A DNA stretch of 64,000 bases from Mesorhizobium_K quangtriensis (GCF_040081925.1 NZ_JBEBMF010000001.1:1550001-1614000); one strand, 5' to 3'; shown: positions 24,154 through 34,571, counted from the stretch's first letter. The notes: generated from the letters alone by a model not told the origin. Numbers and translations: made by a program.

Positions 24154-24828
24154 ATGAAGATTCTCATCATCGAGGACGACCGCGAGGCTGCCGACTATCT
24201 GGAGAAGGCATTCGCGGAAGCGGGTCATACCGCCCACGTCGCGCGCGACGGAGAGGCCGGGTTCACCCTTGCCGATTCCGGCGATTACGACGTCATGGTG
24301 GTGGACCGCATGCTGCCGCGTCGCGACGGGCTGTCCGTCATCGCCGGCCTGCGTTCCCGCGGGAATACGACACCGGTTCTGATTCTCTCGGCACTTGGCG
24401 AGGTCGACGACCGCGTGACCGGCCTGCGCGCAGGCGGCGACGACTATCTGACCAAGCCTTACGCCTTCTCCGAATTGCTGGCGCGCATCGAGGTCCTGAA
24501 CCGCCGAGCGACATCCAAGGAGGCGGAAACCGTCTACCGCGCTGGCGATCTCGAACTCGACCGCCTGTCCCACACGGTCAAGAGAGCGGGCCGTGAGATC
24601 ACCCTACAGCCGCGCGAGTTCCGCCTGCTCGAATACCTGATGCGCCATGCCGGTCAGGTCGTGACACGCACAATGCTTCTCGAAAATGTCTGGGACTACC
24701 ATTTCGACCCGCAGACCAACGTGATCGATGTCCACGTCTCGCGCCTGAGGAGCAAGATTGAGAAGGGCTTCGACAGTCCGATCCTGCACACTGTTCGCGG
24801 TGCGGGCTACATGCTCAAGGCGGCCTGA
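24154..24828 (+). CDS. OmpR-family response regulator of a second two-component pair
   Basis: A 224-residue regulator. The receiver has EDD at 7-9, phospho-acceptor Asp51 in MVVDRMLPRRDG, and Lys in DYLTKPYAFSEL; a winged-helix output domain is about 125-222 (LQPREFRLLEYLMRHAGQVV; NVIDVHVSRLRSKI). I use ATG 24154 because the upstream part of the longer frame covers the hairpins and has no receiver similarity. The stop overlaps the kinase start (TGATG), so the two are translated together. The stimulus is unknown; proximity to degP suggests envelope or metal stress. Confidence 0.9.
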   Translation: MKILIIEDDREAADYLEKAFAEAGHTAHVARDGEAGFTLADSGDYDVMVVDRMLPRRDGLSVIAGLRSRGNTTPVLILSALGEVDDRVTGLRAGGDDYLTKPYAFSELLARIEVLNRRATSKEAETVYRAGDLELDRLSHTVKRAGREITLQPREFRLLEYLMRHAGQVVTRTMLLENVWDYHFDPQTNVIDVHVSRLRSKIEKGFDSPILHTVRGAGYMLKAA

Positions 24829-26285
24829 TGGCGTTCCGTCTGCCGGCAATCATGCGCACCACCGCCGCGCGCTTGTCGGCGCTCTACTTCATCCTTTTCG
24901 CACTTTGCGCGGTCATCCTCGTTTTCTACATGACCTCGCTGTCGGCAAGCATGCTGACGGCGCAGACGATGGAGACGATCAATGAGGAAGTGCAGGGTCT
25001 GGACAGTGCCTATCGGCGAGGTGGCCTGCCGTTTCTGGTGCGCGTCGTCGAACAGCGTTCCCGCCAGCCTGGAGCCAACCTCTATTTGATCGCTGACTCG
25101 AACGGCCGCATCCTAACTGGCAATGTCGAAAGCCTCGAGCCCGGTGTTCTGGAGACCGAAGGTTGGACAGATCGACCTTTCATGTACCAGCGCTACGGCG
25201 AAGGGTCGACGGAACGGCGCCAGCCCAATATCAGCGAACTGGAAGCGCCGACCGCTGCGCCCACCGAAACGCGCCATGCGGCCATCGCGCTGATCTCGCG
25301 CTTGCCCAACCAGATGATCGTCCTTGTCGGGCGGGATCTCGGAGAGCCGGAGCGCTTCCAGAAAGTTGTCAGGCGCGCTCTCACGTTCGCGCTGGGGATC
25401 ATGGCGCTGGGCGGCCTGTTGATCTGGTACTTCGTCGGACGCCGGGCCCTGAAGCGCATCGACAGCGTGTCGGAGGCCGGCAAGCGCATCATGGGTGGCG
25501 ACCTGAGCGGCCGGCTGCCGGTAACGGGCGCGGGCGACGAGTTCGATCGTCTCTCCGAAAACCTCAACACGATGCTGACCAGGATCGCTGGGTTGAATGA
25601 GGGGCTCAAGCAGGTGTCGGATAACATTGCCCACGACCTGAAGACGCCTCTCACTCGGCTGCGCAACCGTGCTGAGGCGGCTCTTGCGGGTGACCCGGGT
25701 GAGGCCGGCTATCGCGAGGCGCTTGAGGCGACGATCGCGGAATCGGATCGACTGATAAAGACCTTTAACGCGATCCTGATGATCTCCCGGCTCGAGGCAG
25801 GCTATTCCGCCGAAGCGTTGGCGAAAGTCGACCTGGCGGCGACGGTGCATGATGTCGTGGAACTCTACGAGCCGGCTGCCGAAGAAGTTGGTGTGACGCT
25901 GGAAGCGCCCGCCGCGGGCAGCTTTGTCGTGGACGGCAACCGAGAACTGATCGGGCAGGCGTTGTCCAACATTGTCGACAACGCCATCAAATATTCGGCT
26001 TCGTCCTCCGAAAAGGCCAAGGTCGGCGTGACCATCGATGAAAAGGCCGGAGAGATCAGTATCAAGGTTGCCGACAACGGCCCCGGCATTCCGGATGAGA
26101 ACGACCGTGCGCGAGCGACCGAGCGCTTCGTCAGGCTGGAACGGAGTCGCACGCAGCCAGGGTCCGGACTAGGGCTCAGCCTTGCCAAAGCCGTCATGAA
26201 GTTTCATGGAGGACGCCTCGAATTGCTGCCTGGGAATCCGGGCTTGACGGTGACGATGACTTTCCCGAAGCGGAGGAGCGAGTAG
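24828..26285 (+). CDS. Sensor histidine kinase of the second two-component pair
   Basis: A 485-residue kinase. Membrane segments are about 12-38 (LSALYFILFALCAVILVFYM) and 180-205 (LTFALGIMALGGLLIWYFVG) with a periplasmic domain between. HAMP follows, then the H-box SDNIAHDLKTPLTRLRNRA, N-box QALSNIVDNAIKYS, DNGPGIPDEN and GSGLGLSLAKAV. The architecture is EnvZ/QseC-like. It is coupled to the regulator upstream by a one-base overlap. The next gene, glnE, follows within about 35 bases and may be co-transcribed. Confidence 0.9.
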   Translation: MAFRLPAIMRTTAARLSALYFILFALCAVILVFYMTSLSASMLTAQTMETINEEVQGLDSAYRRGGLPFLVRVVEQRSRQPGANLYLIADSNGRILTGNVESLEPGVLETEGWTDRPFMYQRYGEGSTERRQPNISELEAPTAAPTETRHAAIALISRLPNQMIVLVGRDLGEPERFQKVVRRALTFALGIMALGGLLIWYFVGRRALKRIDSVSEAGKRIMGGDLSGRLPVTGAGDEFDRLSENLNTMLTRIAGLNEGLKQVSDNIAHDLKTPLTRLRNRAEAALAGDPGEAGYREALEATIAESDRLIKTFNAILMISRLEAGYSAEALAKVDLAATVHDVVELYEPAAEEVGVTLEAPAAGSFVVDGNRELIGQALSNIVDNAIKYSASSSEKAKVGVTIDEKAGEISIKVADNGPGIPDENDRARATERFVRLERSRTQPGSGLGLSLAKAVMKFHGGRLELLPGNPGLTVTMTFPKRRSE

Positions 26286-26306
26286 GAAAGTCGCGGCGGC
26301 ACGGAC

Positions 26307-26314
26307 GGAGGAGG
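26307..26314 (+). promoter_or_regulatory. Ribosome binding site pointing to a CTG start for glnE
   Basis: GGAGGAGG at 26307-26314 is a near-perfect Shine-Dalgarno sequence. Five bases later comes CTG 26320, in frame with glnE and followed by another CTG. The open frame upstream back to the stop near 26259 holds no ATG, GTG or TTG. The first standard start (GTG 26389) lies 74 bases past the site and would leave the Shine-Dalgarno unused. Confidence 0.6.
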
Positions 26315-26319
26315 TCGAA

Positions 26320-29241
26320 CTGCTGCTCAGCCCCAAGAAGATCGACCCGCTGGATGCGGAGGCCGCTGGCGAAGAACTTGCCGAGGTCGTGTCGGCAGCG
26401 GAGGAGCAGGGACTTTTCCGTCTTGAGCGCTATCTTAAGCAGGATGGCGCGACGCAGGATTTTCTTGCCGCAGCGTTCAACCTGTCGAGCTTCCTGCACG
26501 ACTGCGCACGTCGCTATCCCGATATATTGGACAGGTTGTTCGAGCAGAGCATCGAGCATCGGCTTGCCGACCTGCTGAAGGAAATCGCGGCGCGGGGTAG
26601 GGGCGAGAATACGAGCGAAACCAGCCTGATGTCTGCCCTGCGTATGCTGAAGCTGGAAGCGCAGTTCCTGATCGCGCTTGCTGATCTGTCAGGCGAAGCG
26701 GACACGGCGACGACCGTTGAACGTTCCAGCGATCTGGCCGATGCCTGCATCAATTCCACTGTCGATTTTCTGCTGCTCGATGCCCACCGGCAGGAAAAGC
26801 TGAAACTGCCAAATCCCGAAAACCCGGGAAAGGGCTCCGGCTGGATTGTGCTCGGCATGGGCAAGCTCGGCGCGCATGAGCTGAATTTCTCGTCCGACAT
26901 CGACCTTATCCTGTTTTTCGATCCCCAAGCACCGTCCATTGCCGATCCGTTCGAGGCGAGCGACCTGTTCGTCCGCTTGGCGCGCCGTCTCGTCCGTATT
27001 TTGCAGGACCGCACGGCGGACGGCTATGTCTTCAGGACGGACCTGAGGTTGCGGCCCGATCCGGGCGCGACCCCGCTCGCAATTCCCGTCGAGGCCGCTC
27101 TCAACTACTACGAGGGACGCGGCCAGAACTGGGAGCGTGCCGCTATGATCAAGGCGCGCCCGGTCGCCGGAGACCTGCAAGCAGGCGAGGCGTTCCTGAA
27201 GGAATTGCAGCCCTATGTCTGGCGCAAATATCTCGACTACGCCGCTATTGCTGATGTGCATTCGATCAAGCGCCAGATCCATGCGCATCGTGGGCACGGC
27301 GAGATTGCGGTCAACGGGCACAACGTCAAGCTGGGGCGTGGCGGCATACGCGAGATCGAGTTTTTTGTTCAGACGCAGCAACTGATCGCCGGCGGAAGGT
27401 TCCCGGAATTGCGGGGCAAGGCGACGGTACCGATGCTGTCGCAGCTTTCCCACCGAGGCTGGATCACGCCGGAAGCGTGCGATGCGCTCACCCGGCAATA
27501 TTGGTTCCTGCGCAAGGTCGAGAACGCCATCCAGATGGTGGCCGACGAGCAGACCCATGTGCTTCCAGACGATGACGAAGGGCTGGAACGGATCGCCCGC
27601 ATGACGGGCTTTGCCGAGAGGGACAAGTTCGCCTCAGCTCTCCGCGAGTGCCTTCAGGACGTCGAAAGCCACTATGCGGCGTTGTTCGAAACCGCGCCTG
27701 AGCTGTCGGCCGGCGTCGGCAATCTGGTCTTCACGGGCGATGTGGACGATCCCGATACGCTGGAGACGCTGTCGCGGCTCGGCTTCAAGCGGCCGAGCGA
27801 CATCTGCCGCGTCATCAGGACATGGCATTTCGGACGCTATCGCGCGACGCAGTCGGCCGAGGCACGCGAGCGTCTGACCGAACTGACGCCGGCGCTGCTG
27901 GAAGCGTTCGGAAAGACGAGCAAGGCGGACAAGGCGCTGATGCGCTTCGACCAGTTCCTCGCCGGCCTACCGGCCGGCATCCAGCTCTTTTCGCTGCTTC
28001 AGTCCAACCCCGGCCTTCTGCGGTTGCTGGCGACCATCATGAGCGCGGCGCCACGGCTGGCTGGTATCATAACGCGACACCCGCATGTCTTCGATGGACT
28101 GCTGGACCCGGCGATGCTGACGGAACTGCCGGATCGCGCCTATCTGTCCGGTCGCCTCGACGCCTTCATCGACTCCTCCGCTCAATATGAAGAGGTGCTC
28201 GACCGCCTGCGCATCTTCGGGGCCGAACAGAAATTCCTGATCGGCGTGCGGCTACTGGCCGGCACAATCGACGCTGCTCGTGCAGGCAAGGCGTTTTCCG
28301 ATCTTGCCGGCCTTACGATTGGCGCGACGCTTGAAGCCGTCGAGAAGGAGTTCGCCGCGAGGCACGGCGCGGTCAAGGGCGGGCGCGTCGTGATCCTCGG
28401 CATGGGCAAGCTGGGCAGCCGGGAGCTGACGGCCGGTTCCGACGTCGACCTTATCCTGCTCTACGATCATGCTGACGATGCAGAAGAATCGGATGGAGAC
28501 AAGCCGCTCGCACCATCCCAATACTACACGAGGATGACGCAACGCCTGATCGCCGCCGTGTCCGCCCCGACGGCCGAGGGCGTGCTCTACGAACTCGACC
28601 TGCGCCTGCGCCCTTCAGGCAACAAGGGCCCCGTGGCGACCCACCTAGACGCCTTCAGGAAATACCAGCGCAACGATGCCTGGACCTGGGAGCACATGGC
28701 GCTCACCCGCGCACGCGTCGTCGCTGGCGACGACGGGCTGGCGGCCGAAATGGAGGCCGAGGTTGCGGCAATCCTCAAGCTTCCCCGCAAACTTGCGAAG
28801 GTAGCGGCAGAGGCAAGCGAAATGCGCGCACTGATCGAAGCCGAAAAGCCCGCGCGGGATGTCTGGGACATAAAGCTCCATCCGGGCGGCCTGATCGACC
28901 TGGAATTCATTGCGCAGGTGGCGGCGCTGACCGGAAAGATCGACAGCGAGCGCAGATTGACCGGAACCGGCGCGACGCTGGCGCATCTGTCTTCAGGCTT
29001 TGCGAACCAGCAGACCCGCGAGGAGCTTTCCGCTGCCTGGACGCTCTATGTTTCGCTAACACAGATGATCCGCCTCTGCCTTACAGGACCCTTCGAGAAA
29101 GAGGAAAGCCCGCCCGGCCTGATTGAACTTCTTCTCTCGGCGACCGGCCTTCCGGACATTGATGTTCTGGAGGCCCATCTCACCGAGACGTCCGCCAGGG
29201 TCCGCGAACACTTCGTCCAGCTTCTGAAGGCGAAAAGCTGA
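26320..29241 (+). CDS. glnE: Glutamine synthetase adenylyltransferase/deadenylylase (GlnE)
   Basis: A large bifunctional enzyme that adds and removes AMP on glutamine synthetase according to nitrogen status. It has two nucleotidyltransferase domains, with LGMGKLGAHELNFSSDIDLI near residue 190 and LGMGKLGSRELTAGSDVDLI near 690, plus the conserved KLGRGGIREIEFFVQ and HPGGLIDLEFIAQ segments. With CTG 26320 the protein is 973 residues, and the N-terminus (LSPKKIDPLDAEAAGEELAE) resembles rhizobial GlnE; from GTG 26389 it is 950. It converges with the PleC-like gene, with 5 bases between the stops. Confidence 0.93.
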   Translation: MLLSPKKIDPLDAEAAGEELAEVVSAAEEQGLFRLERYLKQDGATQDFLAAAFNLSSFLHDCARRYPDILDRLFEQSIEHRLADLLKEIAARGRGENTSETSLMSALRMLKLEAQFLIALADLSGEADTATTVERSSDLADACINSTVDFLLLDAHRQEKLKLPNPENPGKGSGWIVLGMGKLGAHELNFSSDIDLILFFDPQAPSIADPFEASDLFVRLARRLVRILQDRTADGYVFRTDLRLRPDPGATPLAIPVEAALNYYEGRGQNWERAAMIKARPVAGDLQAGEAFLKELQPYVWRKYLDYAAIADVHSIKRQIHAHRGHGEIAVNGHNVKLGRGGIREIEFFVQTQQLIAGGRFPELRGKATVPMLSQLSHRGWITPEACDALTRQYWFLRKVENAIQMVADEQTHVLPDDDEGLERIARMTGFAERDKFASALRECLQDVESHYAALFETAPELSAGVGNLVFTGDVDDPDTLETLSRLGFKRPSDICRVIRTWHFGRYRATQSAEARERLTELTPALLEAFGKTSKADKALMRFDQFLAGLPAGIQLFSLLQSNPGLLRLLATIMSAAPRLAGIITRHPHVFDGLLDPAMLTELPDRAYLSGRLDAFIDSSAQYEEVLDRLRIFGAEQKFLIGVRLLAGTIDAARAGKAFSDLAGLTIGATLEAVEKEFAARHGAVKGGRVVILGMGKLGSRELTAGSDVDLILLYDHADDAEESDGDKPLAPSQYYTRMTQRLIAAVSAPTAEGVLYELDLRLRPSGNKGPVATHLDAFRKYQRNDAWTWEHMALTRARVVAGDDGLAAEMEAEVAAILKLPRKLAKVAAEASEMRALIEAEKPARDVWDIKLHPGGLIDLEFIAQVAALTGKIDSERRLTGTGATLAHLSSGFANQQTREELSAAWTLYVSLTQMIRLCLTGPFEKEESPPGLIELLLSATGLPDIDVLEAHLTETSARVREHFVQLLKAKS

Positions 29242-29246
29242 AGCGA

Positions 29247-31622
29247 TCAGGCCGCTGCCTTGCGGGCAGGCTCGCTGCGCTTGGTCGGGATGCGCACGGA
29301 AACGATAGTGCCGACGCCCTCGGTGGAGCGGATTTTCAGCGCGCCGCCATGGAGTTGCGCCAGTGATCGCGAGATCGCCAGCCCCAACCCGGACCCGGTG
29401 TGGTTCTTCGAGAACTGGTTCTGCACCTGCTCGAAGGGCCGACCGAGCTTTCCGAGCGCGGATTTCGGGATGCCACAGCCATTGTCCTCGATGGTCAGCA
29501 TCAGCGCGCCGCCGACGTTGCGGGCACGCACGGATATACGGCCACCTTCGCCGGTGAACTTCACCGCGTTCGAGAGAAGGTTGATGGCGATCTGCTTGAT
29601 CGCCCTGCGATCGGCGTAAACGCGCAGCGAATCCGCGATCTGCGTCTCGACCGTGATTTTCTTCTTCGTTGCCTGCAGCGAGATCACCTTCACCGTCTCG
29701 TGGATGAGCGGGCAGAGGTCGATCTCCTCCCGGTCGACGGAGAACTGGCCGGCCTCGATCTTCGACATGTCGAGGATATCGTTGATAACACCGAGCAGGT
29801 AGGCGCCGCTTGCCTGGATATCGCGCGCATATTCCTCGTAGCGATCCGAGCCGAGCGGGCCGAACAACTTCGTTTCCATCACCTCCGAGAACCCGATGAT
29901 CGCGTTGAGCGGGGTGCGCAGCTCGTGCGACATGTTGGCGAGGAATTCTGATTTGGCGCGGTTGGCCGCTTCGGCCCGCTCCGTCTCGCGCATGTATTTT
30001 CGGTTCAGCTCGACGAGTTCGCCCGAGCGCTCCTGCTCGGAACGTCGCGCGAGGCTGAGGTCATGGATCGTCGCCATGAGGCGCCGTTCGCTGTCGACCA
30101 GCTTTTCTTGATGCTGCTTGATCTGGGTGATGTCGGAGCCGACGGACACCGTGCCACCATCGCGAGTCCGCAACTCGTTGACCTGCAGCCAGCGCCCGTC
30201 GGCAAGCTGGCGTTCGAAGCTGAGCCCGCCCTTCGGTCCGTTCGCATTTGCAAGGCGTCGCTCGGAGGCGAAGGCGAGCATTTTCGTTTCCACATCGCCA
30301 CGCGTCGTCCCCGGCATGATGTCACGGTCTGAGAGGCCGTTGTCCTGCTGGTATTTCGAATTGCACATCACCAGCCGTTGCATGGAATCCCAGAGGACGA
30401 AGGATTCATTGATGCTTTCGATGGCGGTTCTGAGCCGCATGTCCGCTGCTTCGGACCTCAGTGCCAGATGCCTTTGCTCGGTGACGTCGACCGCGATGCC
30501 GATCAACTGGATTTCAGGCGCTTCCGGATCGATCACGTGGGCACGGGCGCGAACCCAGACCCAATGTCCCTCGGCATGGCGCATGCGGAAGACTTCATCG
30601 ATATGGTCGATCTCGCGCGCCACGATCTTTTTCGCCAGTTCGAAAAGGTCGCCATCGTCCTTGTGGATGATCTCGGAAACGTCCCCGAACGAGAGCATCG
30701 TCTCCGATGAGCGGTAGCCGAGCATGTCGTACATGGAGCGCGACCAGTACATCTTGCCACGCACCATGTCCCAGTCCCACAAGCCGCAGCGGCCGCGCAC
30801 GAGCGCCAGGTCGATGCGCTGGTGCGCTTCGATGTAGATGCGGTCGGCGGCCTGCGCGCGGGCGGCCTGGCTGAAATAGGCGTAGAGGATGACAAGAAGC
30901 ACGCCCGCGGTCACAACGAAGAGCGTGACGTTCATCGAGACCGCCCTGCGCCACTCGGCGAGGACGCTGTCCTGCGGAACCATCGCGACCGCGGCGCCGG
31001 AACGGCTGTCGGTCAGATCGACGGCCGCCAGCCACACGCGGTTGCCGATCAGAACCTCCATCACGCCGGCCCGTTCGCCGAACATGAAAAGCGGCTGACC
31101 GCCGACGACGAGGCTATCGAGGCTCCGTCCCCGCCATTCCGATGCCGCCGCCGTGGTCGCCACGATCTTGAAGGAACGATCGGTCACGACCAGCACGTGG
31201 CCGCGCGCAAGCATTCCGCCGTGTGTTGTTTTCTGGATAAGGCGCTGCGATTCGGCGTCCGATGCGTTGCGGCCCGCCTCCGCAAGCATCAGCGCATTGG
31301 CCAGTTCCCCGACCGCGAGAGTTAGAACGGCCTTGGCGTCGTGCTCGACATCCTCGCGCAGTGTCATCAGCGACATGACTCGGACAGTTGCGACGACGAC
31401 GAGGAAGACCAGGATGAGCAGGGGTATCGAACGCCTTAACAGCGGCTCGGCCGCGAGCAGACGACGATAGGCCGGCGCTGCGATGATGCGCGCACTGCCG
31501 CTGACATTGTCCCGCGCTTCCTTGCGCCGGGCAAAAGTCGAGCTATCGGGCGCGCCCCACGCGTCCGCTCCGGCCATGCCGATCCCCCAAACATTCCAGT
31601 TGACGATCCGGCAACACCGCAC
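29247..31622 (-). CDS. pleC: PleC-like membrane sensor histidine kinase with PAS domains
   Basis: A 791-residue kinase. Membrane segments are about 65-85 (LLILVFLVVVATVRVMSLM) and 230-250 (TLFVVTAGVLLVILYAYF), with a periplasmic sensor between. Two PAS regions lie about 270-390 (GLWDWDMVRGKMYWSRSMYD) and 400-510, then a coiled linker. The H-box is FLANMSHELRTPLNAIIGFS, then NLLSNAVKFTGEGG, DNGCGIP and GSGLGLAISRSL. In S. meliloti a gene next to glnE encodes PleC, a cell-cycle phosphatase/kinase of DivK, as I remember it; layout and neighbour fit. A different PAS kinase of the PdhS group cannot be excluded. Confidence 0.8.
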   Translation of the reverse strand: MRCCRIVNWNVWGIGMAGADAWGAPDSSTFARRKEARDNVSGSARIIAAPAYRRLLAAEPLLRRSIPLLILVFLVVVATVRVMSLMTLREDVEHDAKAVLTLAVGELANALMLAEAGRNASDAESQRLIQKTTHGGMLARGHVLVVTDRSFKIVATTAAASEWRGRSLDSLVVGGQPLFMFGERAGVMEVLIGNRVWLAAVDLTDSRSGAAVAMVPQDSVLAEWRRAVSMNVTLFVVTAGVLLVILYAYFSQAARAQAADRIYIEAHQRIDLALVRGRCGLWDWDMVRGKMYWSRSMYDMLGYRSSETMLSFGDVSEIIHKDDGDLFELAKKIVAREIDHIDEVFRMRHAEGHWVWVRARAHVIDPEAPEIQLIGIAVDVTEQRHLALRSEAADMRLRTAIESINESFVLWDSMQRLVMCNSKYQQDNGLSDRDIMPGTTRGDVETKMLAFASERRLANANGPKGGLSFERQLADGRWLQVNELRTRDGGTVSVGSDITQIKQHQEKLVDSERRLMATIHDLSLARRSEQERSGELVELNRKYMRETERAEAANRAKSEFLANMSHELRTPLNAIIGFSEVMETKLFGPLGSDRYEEYARDIQASGAYLLGVINDILDMSKIEAGQFSVDREEIDLCPLIHETVKVISLQATKKKITVETQIADSLRVYADRRAIKQIAINLLSNAVKFTGEGGRISVRARNVGGALMLTIEDNGCGIPKSALGKLGRPFEQVQNQFSKNHTGSGLGLAISRSLAQLHGGALKIRSTEGVGTIVSVRIPTKRSEPARKAAA

Positions 31623-31703
31623 GGCCGAATCTGCCCTAAAGAATCAAAGGTGATTCGCGTTGTCCAGTGGCCGCCGGCAAAAAGATTAAAAATTATAGAA
31701 ATC

Positions 31704-34349
31704 TTAAGCCAATGTCCGCTCGACGATGTCGCGCAAATCTGGCGAGAGCCCATCTTGCCGAGAAATCAGGAGCAAAGCCTCGCGCGCCTTCTCTCGCCGG
31801 CCCGGTTCCAGCGAACGCCAAGAGCGCAGCGCCGTAGCCAGCCGCGCGGCAAGCTGAGGGTTGCGCGGCTCGATTTCGAGCACAGCGCGGGCGAAGAACT
31901 CGTAGCCAGCGCCATCCGGGCGATTGAAGGCGGTCTGGTTGGCTGTAGCAAAAGCGCCAATCAAAGCCCGCACCCTGTTCGGGTTGTGCATCGTGAAGCC
32001 TGCATACTCGGTAAGCGCGCGCACCTTGTCCAGCGTGGCGGCTCCGGGAGCGGTAGCCTGGATCGTCAGCCACTTGTCCATAACAAGCTGGTCGGAGCGA
32101 AAGCGCCTCTCAAAAGTCTTCAGCGCGTCGATCGTCTCATGCGCGCGGGGATGTCGATGCGTGAGCACTGCAAGGGCGGCGGCGCGATCGGTCATGTTGG
32201 TCGCCTTGGCGAAATGCGCATGGGCCAAGGCGACGCCGCCGGGGAGGATGGCCAGATAGTCGAGCAGCGTGTTGCGGAGCGCACGCCGCCCGGCGCTGGC
32301 GGCGTCCGGGCTGAATCGTCCCTTGAACGCAAGCGAGCCATAGAGACTGCGCAACGCGTCTTCATTCGAACGTGCGATCGTCTCGGCCAGTACTTGTCGG
32401 CTGGCGAAGATCACGTCGGGATCGATGTTCTTGCCGATCTCGCGGGCGATGTCGGCTTCGCCGGGCAACGCCAGCGCGAGCGCCCGGAAGGCATGCTCCA
32501 GTGTTTCGTCGCCCGCTATGGCGCCGGCAAGCTCCACGAGCTTCTCGGGGAATTCCGGCGTCTTTCCTCCCAGCCCTTTACGGGAGGCCGAAATGAGCGC
32601 GTCCGTCAGAAGCGTGTTATAGGCTTGCCACCGCGAGAAGGCGTCGCTGTCGTGCCGCGCGAGGAAGAAGCGATCCTCCTTGCGCTGTTCGACCGACAGT
32701 GTGACCGGAGCCGAGAAGCCCCGATTGATCGAAAGGGCAGGGCGCTGCGCGATGTTGCCGAAGCGGACGACGTGGCGGCGCTTTTTCAGGTGGATGACGC
32801 CGTTCTCGACCGTGGCGCCGTCCGGCCCCTCATAGGCCATGTCCTTGCCGTCACGACCGACAAGGCCGAAGGCGAGCGGAATGTGCATCAACCGCTTGCG
32901 GGCCTCTGACGGCGTCGCCGGCACGGACTGCTCGATTTCGACGACGAACTCGCGTGCCGCTGCATTGTATGACGTGGACACCGTGACGTTCGGCGTTCCG
33001 GCCTGATGATACCAGAGCGCGAACTGGGAAAGGTCACGCCCTGAGACGTCCTCGAACACCTTCAGGAAATCCTCGATCGTCGCGGCCTCGCCATCATGGC
33101 GTTCGAAGTAGAGATCCATGCCGCGCCGAAAATCGTCAGCGCCGAGGATCGTGCGGATCATCCGCACGACTTCCGAGCCCTTCTCGTAGACGGTCGCCGT
33201 GTAGAAATTGTTGATCTCGCGGTACCGGCGCGGCCGCACCGGGTGCGCCAGCGGTCCCTGGTCCTCCGGAAACTGGTGCGAGCGCAGCGTGCGCACCTCG
33301 GCGATGCGCTTGACCGGCCGCGAACGCTGGTCGGCGGAAAACTCGTGGTCGCGAAAGACCGTCAGACCTTCCTTGAGGCAAAGCTGGAACCAGTCTCGGC
33401 AAGTGATTCTGTTGCCTGTCCAATTGTGGAAGTATTCATGCGCGATGATCGCCTCGATGTTTGCGAAGTCTGCGTCGGTCGCGGTGTTCTCGTCGGCAAG
33501 CACATACTTGTCGTTGAAGATGTTGAGACCCTTGTTCTCCATCGCGCCCATGTTGAAGTCCGACACGGCGACGATGTTGAAGATGTCGAGGTCGTACTCG
33601 CGGCCGTACACCTCCTCGTCCCATTTCATCGACCGCTTCAGCGCGTCCATGGCGTAGCCGGCGAGGCGTTCCTTGCCATGCTCGACATAGATGCCGAGAT
33701 CGACCTTGCGTCCTGAGGCGGTGACGAACTCGTCCGCCATGAAACCAAGGTCGCCGGCGACAAGGGCGAACAGGTAGGAGGGTTTCGGGAAGGGGTCGTG
33801 CCAGATGGCGTAGTGCCAGCCGCCCTTCAGCTTGCCCGTTTCCTCCCGGTTTCCGTTCGAGAGCAGCAGGGGGGCCTCGCTCTTGAGGGCCTCCAGCCGG
33901 ACGGTGTAGATGGAGAGCACGTCCGGTCTGTCGAGGAAGTAGGTGATGCGGCGAAAGCCTTCGGCCTCGCACTGCGTGCAGTAGACGCCGCTCGTCCGGT
34001 AAAGGCCCATCAGTGCCGAATTGGTGGAAGGCGAGACCAGAGTTTCCACAACCAGCCGGAACTCGCCCGCTACCGGCGGAGAGGAAATGGTGAGTTGTTC
34101 GGGAGTGGCCACGTATTCCGAAACGGCGAGCGCGACGCCATCGATTTCGATGCGTTGCAGGACAAGTCCGTCTCCATCAAGGATGAGTGGCGTCCTCGCT
34201 TGTGTGCCTTCACGCCTGACAACCGTCAGTTCCGCGGTGACGACCGTTGCTTCGGGATGCAGTCGAAATGTCAGGTCGGTTTTCGGGATCAGGTAGTCGC
34301 TCGGGCGATAGTCCTCGAGGCGGAAAACCTGGCCTGTGTCTGTACGCAT
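31704..34349 (-). CDS. pepN: Aminopeptidase N (M1 zinc metalloprotease)
   Basis: An 881-residue cytosolic M1 aminopeptidase. The exopeptidase motif is GAMENKGLNIFNDKYV, and the zinc site HEYFHNWTGNR is followed 18 residues later by the Glu in LKEGLTVFRDHEF. The C-terminal helical domain is the E. coli PepN type. The length matches the family (about 870). The start is ATG 34349; a divergent promoter region of 222 bases separates it from the DMT transporter gene and holds no other gene I can see. Confidence 0.95.
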   Translation of the reverse strand: MRTDTGQVFRLEDYRPSDYLIPKTDLTFRLHPEATVVTAELTVVRREGTQARTPLILDGDGLVLQRIEIDGVALAVSEYVATPEQLTISSPPVAGEFRLVVETLVSPSTNSALMGLYRTSGVYCTQCEAEGFRRITYFLDRPDVLSIYTVRLEALKSEAPLLLSNGNREETGKLKGGWHYAIWHDPFPKPSYLFALVAGDLGFMADEFVTASGRKVDLGIYVEHGKERLAGYAMDALKRSMKWDEEVYGREYDLDIFNIVAVSDFNMGAMENKGLNIFNDKYVLADENTATDADFANIEAIIAHEYFHNWTGNRITCRDWFQLCLKEGLTVFRDHEFSADQRSRPVKRIAEVRTLRSHQFPEDQGPLAHPVRPRRYREINNFYTATVYEKGSEVVRMIRTILGADDFRRGMDLYFERHDGEAATIEDFLKVFEDVSGRDLSQFALWYHQAGTPNVTVSTSYNAAAREFVVEIEQSVPATPSEARKRLMHIPLAFGLVGRDGKDMAYEGPDGATVENGVIHLKKRRHVVRFGNIAQRPALSINRGFSAPVTLSVEQRKEDRFFLARHDSDAFSRWQAYNTLLTDALISASRKGLGGKTPEFPEKLVELAGAIAGDETLEHAFRALALALPGEADIAREIGKNIDPDVIFASRQVLAETIARSNEDALRSLYGSLAFKGRFSPDAASAGRRALRNTLLDYLAILPGGVALAHAHFAKATNMTDRAAALAVLTHRHPRAHETIDALKTFERRFRSDQLVMDKWLTIQATAPGAATLDKVRALTEYAGFTMHNPNRVRALIGAFATANQTAFNRPDGAGYEFFARAVLEIEPRNPQLAARLATALRSWRSLEPGRREKAREALLLISRQDGLSPDLRDIVERTLA

Positions 34350-34571
34350 GTTTCGATCTGTCCTGCGGAGCCGCGCCGACCAGACGCAAGGCTTATTCCT
34401 GTAAGAGGCAGTTCCTTACACGATGGCGACGACTCGACAAAACCGAAACAGGGGTTATTTCAGGTCGTGTTCCAGTTTAGAGCGAAGTCCGACGACATTG
34501 AGACGGCATTGGTCACATCGAACTGCCGGCGGACCGGCGCTTATACTGGCTTCTGACGAAGCGGCGGCTGG

